From: Pseudohongiella sp.
GTDB taxonomy: Bacteria > Pseudomonadota > Gammaproteobacteria > Pseudomonadales > Pseudohongiellaceae
Length of the DNA: 64,000 nt
Direction of reading: 5' to 3'
Assembly: GCA_030651695.1 (NCBI GenBank)
Contig: JAUSCD010000008.1
Coordinates: forward strand, 155,538 to 219,537
Part shown: positions 17,804 to 26,475 of the stretch, one piece after another
How the letters are laid out: every line of letters starts with the position of its first letter
How positions within the stretch are numbered: the first letter of the stretch is position 1
Program-made: the position numbers and the translations under genes
The notes under the pieces: model-generated
Database searches by the model: none
The model's input: only the letters and a program-made list of their open reading frames with translations
What the model was told of the DNA's origin: nothing

Positions 17804-19424
17804 CAGCACCCCAGTGCTGATCCCACTCCAGCAGATCAAACAGCCCGGCTGAAGGGAAGGCTGGCGGCCGACTGTAATTAAAACGCGGGTCATACCTGAT
17901 ATGGGTATAGAAGCGTGGTTCGGTGGCTGACACAGAACCTGCCACCAATGAACCATACACATGCAGTGTGCCTTGATGCCGGTCTCTGAAGCGGCGCACA
18001 CTGAACCGTTGGCGGGCAAACAATGCGCCATGTATCTGCAAGTCTCCGTTGCCCGTGACCGAAACCGGAGCTATTTCTATGCTGCCATCGCTGATCAGCG
18101 CCAGCGTGTCGGCAGAGTCCGCTGTGCTGTCTGCGTAAACCAGATTACCGGTAATCAGCACCTGTCTGGGGGAGTACACCAACACCCGTCCCGTAACCGT
18201 CCCTGACACCTCAATTCGCTTGCGCCCCTCACCAATAATTACCAGCCCGGCGGCCGGAATCTGCAGCTGCGTTTTTTGATTGTTCCCGATGTCAGTCAAT
18301 AACACTCCGTCACTGCCTTGAAATTCCAGCCGGGCATCCGATCCCAACTCCACCACTGTTGCTCCGGAGTCGTACCATGACGCCGGCAGACTCTCACGGG
18401 GCACTGCAATACGTCCGGTGCCCGTGCGTATGCCGTTGGCAAACATCGTTGACTGGCGTACTCGTGAGGCCACTGACTGACGACTGGCAATCGTCACCTC
18501 ACCTGCAAACTGCGGTCTGGCATGAGCTGCGACTTCAAAGTTTACTTCGGAATTGGCATGGAACCTGCCCTCTATGCGGTCGTTGGACAACATCACGTTA
18601 TCGTCCCAACGATTGACAAACTTGGCGTAGTGCGACAGCGCCCGCTCCTGCAAACGCGCACTCAACTGAAACGGCCTGCCATTGATCCGCCGCGTGACCG
18701 TAACGTTGATCTGTTGCAAACCTGTGAGAGCATCGACCGGCACAGCCACAGCGCTCACCTGATCTGCCTCAGACAATCCCGGCAACTGCGACGTAAGTTG
18801 ATTCAATGACAATAAACCTGATTCCACGCCGGACTGATTTATACGGTCAAGCAGATGTTGTATCGCTGAGCGCATCTCACTGACAGCCGGCTCTGTCATT
18901 GGCAGGAAAGCAGGCGCTATTGCAGGGACGGGAGGCGGAAGCGATGTGCTGATTTCAGCAGTTGTGGTAAGCGGTGTTTGCAGAGATTCAATTATTTCGG
19001 TAACAGCAGACATAGGTTCGGTAGCAGCAGGCATAGAGCTGCCTGTCAGGGTCTGTACGATTGCCCGTGCCCCGGGGTTAACAAAACGCTCCTGACCAGG
19101 TTGCCCCTGATCCGGCTCAGCAAGGGGTGACGGCTGCGGGCCCTGCTCTGTCTCAGCGCGTTGTAGCGACGCAGCGCTTTTCATATCCGCAACGTCTGGC
19201 ATCGTCGCAACGCCCGGCTGACTCTCATCGGGCGAGTCAGATTCGGTGGATGGCAGGAGCGTCAGTAACATGCCCTCTTCCATGGGCTGCTCATTCCGGG
19301 ACATCTGCAGCGACAGCAGCGCCAGCACGGGCAAATGTAAAACAATAGAACATAACGCAGCCCACAACAGCGGGCGACGCAGCATGTCAGAAAAAAACTG
19401 TGTTGTTTTTGGTCTAACGTTCAT
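17742..19424 (-). CDS. Unknown single-pass protein with proline-rich linker and beta-rich C-terminus
   Basis: 560 residues from the ATG at 19424; an upstream in-frame ATG at 19460 has weaker support. A transmembrane segment at about 16-38 is followed by roughly 150 residues rich in Pro, Ser, Thr and Glu. The second half is a run of short beta-type stretches (SDGSIEIAPVSVTGNGDLQI, GTVTGRVLVYSPRQVLITGN). It is reminiscent of the adhesin-like or polymer-forming domains seen in some pilus-assembly and bactofilin-like proteins. I do not recognise a family. It lies just downstream of the RND exporter on the same strand and its 3' end overlaps the convergent neighbour by 62 bases. Confidence 0.6.
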   Translation of the reverse strand: MNVRPKTTQFFSDMLRRPLLWAALCSIVLHLPVLALLSLQMSRNEQPMEEGMLLTLLPSTESDSPDESQPGVATMPDVADMKSAASLQRAETEQGPQPSPLAEPDQGQPGQERFVNPGARAIVQTLTGSSMPAATEPMSAVTEIIESLQTPLTTTAEISTSLPPPVPAIAPAFLPMTEPAVSEMRSAIQHLLDRINQSGVESGLLSLNQLTSQLPGLSEADQVSAVAVPVDALTGLQQINVTVTRRINGRPFQLSARLQERALSHYAKFVNRWDDNVMLSNDRIEGRFHANSEVNFEVAAHARPQFAGEVTIASRQSVASRVRQSTMFANGIRTGTGRIAVPRESLPASWYDSGATVVELGSDARLEFQGSDGVLLTDIGNNQKTQLQIPAAGLVIIGEGRKRIEVSGTVTGRVLVYSPRQVLITGNLVYADSTADSADTLALISDGSIEIAPVSVTGNGDLQIHGALFARQRFSVRRFRDRHQGTLHVYGSLVAGSVSATEPRFYTHIRYDPRFNYSRPPAFPSAGLFDLLEWDQHWGAVNDADAQLADVADNAAIAVP

Positions 19425-19478
19425 ACGCGTACCTGGCGGGCAGCTTTTAAGAACGTGCAACCTGATTATAATTAAGTC

Positions 19479-21938
19479 TTAGCGTTTTGCCAGCGCCGGC
19501 TCAACCAGCGCTTTCAGCAGTACTGGAAGCAGGCACAGGCCGGTCAGCAGCGCCAGAATCATCGCCAGCGCTGTCAGCAGACCAAACAGAATACTGGGTA
19601 CAAAGTCCGAAAATGCCAATATCGAAAAGCCAGCCACAATCAGCAACGAGGTGTACAGAATAGCTATCCCCACACTGCCGTGTGTGCGCCTGATGGCATC
19701 AGCGTAGCTATGCTGTTTACGCTCTTCCAGATAACGGTGGATAAAGTGAATGGTGTCATCCACTGCGATGCCCATCGCTATCGCCGCAATTGTTATTGTC
19801 ATCAGATCCAGCGGAATTCCCAGCCAGCCCATGGTGCCCAGAATAGCCAGTGTCGAAAGTATATTGGGAACAATGGCTGCAATCGCCACACGGAACGAGC
19901 GGAAGATCACCAGAAACGTTAACAGCAATACTGCAAACACAATCCCCATCGTGAGAATCTGTGACGTGTACAGTTGCTGCATGATGTCCTGATACAGTAC
20001 AAACAGGTTGGTCAGCTGATAGTCTGATTCATCAACTCCGCTCTCAGCCAGATCCGTGCGAATGTCGTCGAGCAACTGTTGCCGGTTTAATCCTTCTGTC
20101 AGATCCTGAATCCAGATGTTCATACGAATCTGCCCGGTCTCCTCATCAAGAAAAGCGCCCAGCAGATCTTCCCGGAAAGTTTCATCCATCATCCAGTACA
20201 CGGCAGTCAGCTCGTACTCAGTCAATGGCGCGTTGTTGTTAAGTTCGCGCGCAAGATCAGTCAGATTGACCGCTGAAAGAATGCGACCCGTCGCCTCATG
20301 TTCGCCGATGCGGTGTTGTATGAGCTGAAGTCTCTGCACCGTTTCAGCAGACATGATCAGATCAGGATTACCCGGACGCTGTGGCGGCGTGTAGATCAGA
20401 TCCAGTGGTGTGGAGCCACCAAACTCCCTGTCAATATAAGCCAGTTCCTGATGTACCTGTGTTGACGCGCGAAAATAGTTTATAAAACTGTTTTCCACCG
20501 TCAGCCACAGTATTCCACTCAGACTGAACGCCGCCAGTGCCAGACTCAATACTGTGATAATACCGGTTCGCTTTAATGCAAAACGGCTGAATCCTGCCAC
20601 TATTGCGTTGGCAAAACCGAGTTCCGGCTTCTCCCGCTTTTTTGCCAGCAGCTCGAGTACGACAGGAAAAACAATCAGGCTGACGGCAATGGATACGAAC
20701 ATCGCGATGATCATCATCCAGCCAAAACTGATGACCGGTTGCAGACCACTGAAGACCAGCGAGCCAAAACCCACGGAAGTGGTTATGCCAGCAAAAAAAC
20801 ATGGTCCGACTTTGCGCATCAGCGTTTCACGAATAAGACTTCGCTGATTCTGTTCGCTGTCTGATTTGGTATCAGATGCGTTGGCCAGTTCGCGATACTG
20901 CACGATCAGGTGAATCACAATGGCCAGCGTGAGTATCAGCTGCAAGGCTATAAAATTGGATGAAATGACGGTTGCTTTCATGCCCAGCATGGCAAACAGA
21001 CCGATGGTGGTCAGTACGCTGATAGAACAGCACACAACAGGAATCAGCACCCAACGCAGCGCCCGGAAAAGCACCAGCAGCATCAGACAAATGCCGAGCG
21101 CCATGGCGCTGCCGAACACCACCAGATCGTTGACGATAATCTGGATCAATTGATAAGCGAGCACATGAACGCCGCCAAGATGAATATCAGCTTCGGTATT
21201 GTAGTTTTGCAATATCTGCCGAATCTGTTCGATCTCCTGGGTGCGCGCTTGCGAGAGTTCAGTCTGCAGCGGTTCAACAGCAGCCTCGAGCCGCTTCATT
21301 TCCTGCTCATCTTCAGCAGAATAATTACCCTGCTGATACCGCACGTTCAGATCCGTCATCTGCGAGTTCAGCTCACTCAACTCTGGATTGCTGCGGAACA
21401 ACACCTGCAAGGCTGCAGCTGTCAGATCTTCATTGACCAACAGATTTTCGTAAATCGGGTGACCGCTGAACTCTTCCTCCAGCGCTGCAAGATTAAAACT
21501 TCCGGCTTCAATAGTAAGCTGGGTCAAATCCACATTGCCTGAGAGCAGATTCTGACTTTGAGAAAAAACCGGGACATTTAAAATGGATCGCACAGATTCA
21601 ACACGGTCAAGTGCCAACAACTCATCGCTCAGGCGCGACAGTGCAGCAAAAGACTGTTCGGAGATAACCGGATAATTCAGCGGCTCAAAGGTAACCAGCA
21701 AAAATTCCTGTGGTGCAAAACGCTGACCAACCAACTGTGTCTGCACATAGAGTTCATTGTCGCGAGTCAGCAGCGTGTCCGGTGAAGCATCAATGCTGAA
21801 GTTTGGTGCCTGTGAACCAACAGCCGCAGTGATAATCAGGAAAGCGGTCAATACGGTTTTAGGCCAGCTCAATAACAGATCAACAGACTTGCCCAACAAG
21901 GTATCAATCATGGTTTTATTGCTGTCTGTACTGGGCAT
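19479..21938 (-). CDS. RND/MMPL superfamily exporter
   Basis: 819 residues with the classic RND plan: one transmembrane helix, a large periplasmic loop, a block of five helices, then the same arrangement repeated. Motifs include AMALGICLMLLVLFRALRW in the first half and IAAIAMGIAVDDTIHF in the second, where the Asp pair is the proton-relay type of MMPL proteins. Family members move lipids, hopanoids or hydrophobic molecules across the inner membrane. The start at 21938 has GGGAG 8 bases upstream and overlaps the mlaA-like stop by 23 bases, so the two are translationally coupled. This supports a role in lipid traffic to the outer membrane. Confidence 0.85.
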   Translation of the reverse strand: MPSTDSNKTMIDTLLGKSVDLLLSWPKTVLTAFLIITAAVGSQAPNFSIDASPDTLLTRDNELYVQTQLVGQRFAPQEFLLVTFEPLNYPVISEQSFAALSRLSDELLALDRVESVRSILNVPVFSQSQNLLSGNVDLTQLTIEAGSFNLAALEEEFSGHPIYENLLVNEDLTAAALQVLFRSNPELSELNSQMTDLNVRYQQGNYSAEDEQEMKRLEAAVEPLQTELSQARTQEIEQIRQILQNYNTEADIHLGGVHVLAYQLIQIIVNDLVVFGSAMALGICLMLLVLFRALRWVLIPVVCCSISVLTTIGLFAMLGMKATVISSNFIALQLILTLAIVIHLIVQYRELANASDTKSDSEQNQRSLIRETLMRKVGPCFFAGITTSVGFGSLVFSGLQPVISFGWMMIIAMFVSIAVSLIVFPVVLELLAKKREKPELGFANAIVAGFSRFALKRTGIITVLSLALAAFSLSGILWLTVENSFINYFRASTQVHQELAYIDREFGGSTPLDLIYTPPQRPGNPDLIMSAETVQRLQLIQHRIGEHEATGRILSAVNLTDLARELNNNAPLTEYELTAVYWMMDETFREDLLGAFLDEETGQIRMNIWIQDLTEGLNRQQLLDDIRTDLAESGVDESDYQLTNLFVLYQDIMQQLYTSQILTMGIVFAVLLLTFLVIFRSFRVAIAAIVPNILSTLAILGTMGWLGIPLDLMTITIAAIAMGIAVDDTIHFIHRYLEERKQHSYADAIRRTHGSVGIAILYTSLLIVAGFSILAFSDFVPSILFGLLTALAMILALLTGLCLLPVLLKALVEPALAKR

Positions 21939-22710
21939 CCCGCAATCTCCCTTGCAGATGAAGATTTCTCATGAATATATAGGGATCTTCACTTTCCGCA
22001 CGCAGTGTCAGATAGCCCTCTGCTGTGGGCGAGAACTCCTGGAAATTGTCAAACACCCGAATCACCGTTGATTCCGGGTTGTCCATATAACCCAGCGGAT
22101 TCAGCAGACTGTCAAAAAATACGGAACTGCCATCCCGGATATTGGAAGGCCCTATAAAAGGCAGCACCAGATAAGCCCCATAACCGGCGCCATACTGAGT
22201 CAGGGTCTGACGCATGCCGGTTTGATTGCGCGCAATATCAAAGCTGCTGGTGGCAGGATCCATAATGCCCACGATACCCACTGTGGAGTTGATCAGAAAC
22301 CGCGCTGTTTCTCTGCCCGCTTCACGGCCGTTAAGCTGCAGCAGATGATTCACAATGGAAATGGGGGATTTGATATTGTCGAAAAAATTGCCGATGCCGG
22401 TGCGAATGGGAACCGGGGCTTTCTGGTAAGTACGGGCCGCAGGGATGAGAACGTACCGGTAGGACACATCATTAAAGGCAAATATGGCACGGTTCAGACG
22501 TATCAAGGGGTCGTCAAATCCGGTCTCGGCTTCACTGTCGCTATACGCCACTACGTTGGGCTGAATTCCCGTACCTGCCAACGGCCCGGTTTCCGCCTGA
22601 CTCAAGGCCTCGGGGCGGGTCTGCTGATTCTGCTCCGACACTGCAGCGCAGGCACCGAGCGAGACAATAGACAGAAAAATCACTACCTTCAATGGATACA
22701 ACGGACGCAT
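21916..22710 (-). CDS. mlaA: MlaA/VacJ family outer-membrane lipoprotein
   Basis: 264 residues from the ATG at 22710, preceded by AGGAGGAG; the frame opens earlier but without a ribosome site. Lipobox LGAC near residue 20. Family blocks are clear: DPLIRLNRAIFAFND, PVPIRTGIGNFFDNI, GRFLINSTVG-like (ARFLINSTVGIVGIMD) and YLVLPFIGPSNIRD. MlaA forms a ring in the inner leaflet of the outer membrane and removes mislocalised phospholipids. Here it is coupled to an RND exporter instead of the MlaBCDEF ABC genes, an arrangement also seen in other proteobacteria. Confidence 0.9.
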   Translation of the reverse strand: MRPLYPLKVVIFLSIVSLGACAAVSEQNQQTRPEALSQAETGPLAGTGIQPNVVAYSDSEAETGFDDPLIRLNRAIFAFNDVSYRYVLIPAARTYQKAPVPIRTGIGNFFDNIKSPISIVNHLLQLNGREAGRETARFLINSTVGIVGIMDPATSSFDIARNQTGMRQTLTQYGAGYGAYLVLPFIGPSNIRDGSSVFFDSLLNPLGYMDNPESTVIRVFDNFQEFSPTAEGYLTLRAESEDPYIFMRNLHLQGRLRDAQYRQQ

Positions 22711-23072
22711 AGTCACTTCTCCTCCTGAGTCTGGCTGACATTGTGCACTTACCTGAGACAAAGACAACCTTTGCCAGGTCTTCATGTCTGAACCGGCTGG
22801 TCGCGGCTCACGGTGCGATTCAGGTCCGGTTAAGGCCCGGAACTGTAATCTCTTTTTATCGAATGGACTGTGCGTTCCGTCTCGTACGGCAAGGGGCTAT
22901 AGGTGTGTCAACTTGATTACAGAGTAGGGATGGCTTATTCTTCGGTCGTCCGATTTTTGACTACCATCACACCCCCTCAAATCCAATCGCTGCGAGCTTA
23001 GTGGCCGGAGAACGAGGCCGAGTCGGCTGCCTATTGAGCAAGAAATAAAGACCTGAATCCGGGGAGAGAAGA
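22711..23072 (+). promoter_or_regulatory. Divergent region with likely sigma-70 promoter for the PQQ dehydrogenase
   Basis: The 362-base gap separates mlaA and the PQQ dehydrogenase. On the plus strand TTGATT at 22913-22918 and TATTCT at 22936-22941 are separated by 17 bases and fit a sigma-70 promoter. That leaves a leader of about 125 bases. GGGGAGAG stands directly before the dehydrogenase ATG. Nothing else is recognised. Confidence 0.4.
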
Positions 23073-24998
23073 ATGATAAAAAGCAAACGTTTGTTGTCGG
23101 CGCTTATTGTAAGTGCCGGTACCCTCATGAGTGCCCCTATGGCTTTCAGCCAGTCAGGCACCGATGTCTCAATGGGAGACTGGCCTGATTACAACGGCAA
23201 TATGGCCGCCCAGCGCTATTCACCACTTGACCAGATCAATGCTGACAATGTCAGCTCATTGCAGATTGCCTGGCGCTTTCCCACTGATAGCTTTGGCTCC
23301 CAGCCTGAGTTCGGTGCAACTTTTACGCCACTGGAAGTCGATGGTGTGTTGTACACCACTGTAGGCGCTCAGCGTGACATCGTGGCTATTGATGCTGTCA
23401 CCGGTGAGATGCTGTGGCAGTGGCAGGCCAATGAAGGTGCACGCTTTGATGCGGCGCCGCGCAAGGGCTCAGGCCGTGGCGTGGCGTTCTGGCGCGATGG
23501 CGACAAACGCCGTGTAATCACTATCACTCCGGGCTTCTTCCTGGTGTCTCTGGATGCCGCTACCGGCCTGCCAGATCCTGAATTCGGGGAAAACGGCATC
23601 ATTGATATGCAACAGGGCCTGCGTCTGGGCCTTGGCCGTGAAGATCTCGACATCGGCTCCTCCATGCCGCCATTTGTTATGGATGATGTGATTGTTGTTG
23701 GTCCGGCCATGGCGGTATCCATGCGTCCACCATCAAAATACAACGTCAAAGGTGATGTGCGCGCTTATAGTGCTCACACCGGCGAGCATCTGTGGACCTT
23801 CAAAACCATTCCTGAACGCGGCGAACCCGGCAGCGAGACCTGGCTGGGCGATGGCGCGGAAATTTCTGGTAACGCCGGCGTATGGGCACCAATGTCTGGT
23901 GACCCCGAGCTTGGCCTGGTGTATCTGCCTGTTGAATCAGCCACTGGCGACCGCTACGGCGGAGACCGCCCGGGCGACAACCTTTACACCAATAGCGTAG
24001 TAGCCGTGGATGTGAAAACCGGTGAGCGCAAGTGGCACTACCAGCTGATCCATCACGACATCTGGGACTGGGACAACCCCGCCGCTCCGATTCTGGCGGA
24101 TCTGCCTAATGGTCGAAAGATTGTCATGCAGGTCACCAAACAGTCGTTTGTGTACACCTTCGACCGCGCAACCGGCGAACCCATCTGGGACATCGAAGAA
24201 CTGCCGGTTCCCGCTGGCGATGTTCCTGGTGAGTGGTACTCCCCGACTCAACCTTTCCCGACCAGGCCTGCCGGCTTTGATCGCCAGGGTATTACCGAAG
24301 ACGACCTGATCGATTTCACGCCTGAGCTGCGCGCTGCAGCACTGGAAGCGATCAAGCCTTTCCGTCTTGGCACTAACCTGTATTCACCGCCTTCTCTGGC
24401 AGATGCACCTGATGGTACAACCGGCACGCTGAGCCTGCCGTCTGCCACCGGTGGCGCAAACTGGGAAGGTGCTGCGATGGATCCGGACACCGGCATGCTG
24501 TACGTGCCGTCCAGAACAACAGTTGCAGTGCTGTCAGTTGCCAAAGATGAAAACTCGGATGTCGACTACAGCATGGCCTTGGGTGTGCGTGTTCCGCGCG
24601 CCATGGGCCTGCCGATTGTGAAGCCGCCTTATGGCCGTATCACAGCGATCGATATGAACAGCGGTGATCACCAGTGGATGATTGCCAATGCCGATACCCC
24701 GGCAGCAATCGCCAGCAACCCTGCCCTGGCTGGCATTGAGCTGCCCAGAACCGGCGTAGAAACCAAATCCGGCCTGCTGTTGACCAAAACCCTGCTGTTT
24801 GCCGGCGAAGGCGTTGGTGGTGGCCCGATGCTGCGCGCACATGACAAGCAGACTGGTGAAATCGTAGCCGAAATTGAAATGCCCGGCACTCAGACCGGAC
24901 AGCCATTTACTTACGAACACAATGGCAAGCAGTATATTGGCATGGTGGTGAGTGCACGCGGTTCGGCTTCCGAACTGGTGGTGTACGCACTTCCGTAA
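23073..24998 (+). CDS. PQQ-dependent dehydrogenase (soluble quinoprotein, glucose-dehydrogenase-like)
   Basis: 641 residues with a signal peptide ending MAFS-QSG, so the enzyme is periplasmic. Eight-bladed propeller features recur: DWPDYNGNMAAQRYSPLDQI at the start, tryptophan-docking repeats such as VTGEMLWQWQ, HTGEHLWTFK and KTGERKWHYQ, and the block HHDIWDWDNPAAPIL. No transmembrane helices are present, unlike membrane glucose dehydrogenase. It oxidises an alcohol or sugar and passes electrons to a quinone or cytochrome; the substrate is not evident. Two YceI proteins follow within 50 bases each, suggesting one transcript. No PQQ biosynthesis genes are in the window. Confidence 0.9.
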   Translation: MIKSKRLLSALIVSAGTLMSAPMAFSQSGTDVSMGDWPDYNGNMAAQRYSPLDQINADNVSSLQIAWRFPTDSFGSQPEFGATFTPLEVDGVLYTTVGAQRDIVAIDAVTGEMLWQWQANEGARFDAAPRKGSGRGVAFWRDGDKRRVITITPGFFLVSLDAATGLPDPEFGENGIIDMQQGLRLGLGREDLDIGSSMPPFVMDDVIVVGPAMAVSMRPPSKYNVKGDVRAYSAHTGEHLWTFKTIPERGEPGSETWLGDGAEISGNAGVWAPMSGDPELGLVYLPVESATGDRYGGDRPGDNLYTNSVVAVDVKTGERKWHYQLIHHDIWDWDNPAAPILADLPNGRKIVMQVTKQSFVYTFDRATGEPIWDIEELPVPAGDVPGEWYSPTQPFPTRPAGFDRQGITEDDLIDFTPELRAAALEAIKPFRLGTNLYSPPSLADAPDGTTGTLSLPSATGGANWEGAAMDPDTGMLYVPSRTTVAVLSVAKDENSDVDYSMALGVRVPRAMGLPIVKPPYGRITAIDMNSGDHQWMIANADTPAAIASNPALAGIELPRTGVETKSGLLLTKTLLFAGEGVGGGPMLRAHDKQTGEIVAEIEMPGTQTGQPFTYEHNGKQYIGMVVSARGSASELVVYALP

Positions 24999-25049
24999 TG
25001 AGCTTTACCCTGATTCGCCTTACCGTGATTAGAACCGAGGAGTTGTAGT

Positions 25050-25613
25050 ATGCGTAATTTCTTTGCTAAAGCGGCGCTTGCGCCGCTGCTGTTGGCCTCC
25101 AGTGTGTCTGCGCAGGCAGCCACCTGGGTCATGGATCCGGAAGGCTCCAGCGTGATTTTCAAGTATTCGTACTCAGACACGCCGTATCAGGGTGAATTCA
25201 AGAATGTCACAGCGACTTTCGAGATCGATCCGCTGAGCCCGTCAAACTGCAAATTCGAAGTGAATATCCCTATTGCCGACATCGATGTCGGCGACGAGGA
25301 AACATTGAGTTACATGCTGGATATCGAACTGTTCGATGTTGACCAGTTCCCGACAGCACGTTTTGTGGCGGACAAGTGTACGCTGGATTCACTGAACTCC
25401 TTTACGGCAGCTGGCTCAGTCACCATCCGTGATGTAACCCAGCCGATCAGCTTCCCATTTAAACTGGATATCGAAGGCATGCGTTTCCGTCTGACCAGTG
25501 AAGTGACTCTGAAGCGTCTGGATTTTGGTGTAGGTCAAGGTTACTTCGCAAACACATCGGCGATTCCGAACGACGTAGTCGTATCGGTAGACGTCTATGC
25601 TGTGATGAAGTAG
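25050..25613 (+). CDS. YceI family periplasmic protein 1
   Basis: 187 residues with a signal peptide ending VSAQA-ATW. YceI features are AATWVMDPEGSSVIFKYSYSDTPYQGEFK at the beginning, then IADIDVGDEE, LFDVDQFPTARFVADKC and GSVTIRDVTQPISFPF. YceI proteins form a lipocalin-like barrel that binds a polyisoprenoid such as ubiquinone. AGGAG lies 8 bases before the ATG. Placement directly after a PQQ dehydrogenase fits a quinone carrier or shield for its electron output, which is inference. Confidence 0.9.
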   Translation: MRNFFAKAALAPLLLASSVSAQAATWVMDPEGSSVIFKYSYSDTPYQGEFKNVTATFEIDPLSPSNCKFEVNIPIADIDVGDEETLSYMLDIELFDVDQFPTARFVADKCTLDSLNSFTAAGSVTIRDVTQPISFPFKLDIEGMRFRLTSEVTLKRLDFGVGQGYFANTSAIPNDVVVSVDVYAVMK

Positions 25614-25646
25614 TTCAACAGATCACGTTTCGTATAGGACATGTAA

Positions 25647-26288
25647 ATGTTTTCCAATTTTATTGTTAAGTATCGTCGGTTCTCGGTAATTGTGGCTTGC
25701 GCCGCACTGCTGGTGTCATGTGATCGTATTCTCACGCCGGGTTTCGAAACCAGTGTGCAGGATCTTCGCGGTGGCGCTTACGTGTTGGATAAAGACCACG
25801 CCACACTGCTGTGGAAAATCAACCACCTCGGTTTCTCAAGTTACATCGGCCGTTTTAACGAGTTTGATGCGTCACTGGATTTTGATCCGGCGAATGTTGA
25901 GAACTCCAGCCTTGAAGTGATCGTTAACACCTCCTCGCTGGATGTGAACAACGCTGCATTTGCAGACGATCTTCGTGGTGGCAGCTGGTTCAATGTGGAA
26001 GCCTTTCCACAAGCAGTCTTCAGAACCACCTCATTTGTTGAGGCGATCGATGAAGACACGTTTGTGTTTGAAGGCGATCTGACGCTGCTGGGCGTAACCG
26101 CACCAATCACGCTGACCGTGAACTTTAACGGTGGTGGCCGTAACTTCCTGACCCGTCGTTACACCCTCGGCTTCTCTGCAACCACCAGTTTCAAGCGCTC
26201 AGTCTATGGCCTGGATAATCTGGTGGCTTTTGGTGTTGGCGACGACATCGACCTGGAGATTCACGTGGAGTTCCAGGAAAGCCAGTAA
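25647..26288 (+). CDS. YceI family lipoprotein 2
   Basis: 213 residues with lipobox LVSC at about residue 25, so it is likely a lipoprotein version of the preceding protein. The barrel follows: GAYVLDKDHATLLWKINHLG, FDASLDFDPANVE, WFNVEAFPQAVFRTTSF and GDLTLLGVTAPITLTVNF. It is separated by 33 bases from the first YceI gene. The pair differs in membrane attachment, which may mean a relay between a soluble and an anchored quinone carrier. A palindrome acting as terminator follows 12 bases after the stop. Confidence 0.88.
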   Translation: MFSNFIVKYRRFSVIVACAALLVSCDRILTPGFETSVQDLRGGAYVLDKDHATLLWKINHLGFSSYIGRFNEFDASLDFDPANVENSSLEVIVNTSSLDVNNAAFADDLRGGSWFNVEAFPQAVFRTTSFVEAIDEDTFVFEGDLTLLGVTAPITLTVNFNGGGRNFLTRRYTLGFSATTSFKRSVYGLDNLVAFGVGDDIDLEIHVEFQESQ

Positions 26289-26300
26289 CACGCAATTCTT

Positions 26301-26342
26301 AAAAAAGGGGACGGAGGAGCTTGCTCCTGCGTCCCCTTTTTT
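26301..26342. terminator. Palindromic repeat copy A, bidirectional terminator
   Basis: Arms of 20 bases around a TT loop, with A6 before GGGGACGGAGGAGC and T6 after the matching right arm; one mismatch in the arms. The hairpin plus T-run works as an intrinsic terminator on both strands. It closes the PQQ dehydrogenase-YceI unit and is one of five copies of the same repeat core in the window. Confidence 0.85.
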
Positions 26343-26366
26343 ATTCTTTGCCGATCCCGCCTGGAG

Positions 26367-26412
26367 TGCGACAGTGTGTCGCATTGTGGGTATCCGGTTT
26401 TCCCCTAGTATA
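26367..26412 (+). promoter_or_regulatory. Dyad TGCGACA-GTG-TGTCGCA next to a possible promoter of the copper receptor
   Basis: A perfect dyad with 7-base arms and a 3-base centre (26367-26383) lies about 95 bases before the receptor start. A possible promoter follows at once: TTGTGG at 26384-26389 and TAGTAT at 26407-26412 with a spacer of 17 bases. The dyad abuts the -35 element and could be an operator. It does not match the CueR consensus I know. Confidence 0.35.
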
Positions 26413-26475
26413 TATGTCAGATACCGCACTTTCTCAGAATGCGATGCGGACAACATCACTCAGGGGAGATTGACC

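Noticed and set aside
26206..26475. Extended N-terminus of the copper receptor reading through the YceI gene end
   Set aside because: The extension crosses another gene and a terminator, while the ATG at 26476 has a ribosome site and signal peptide.
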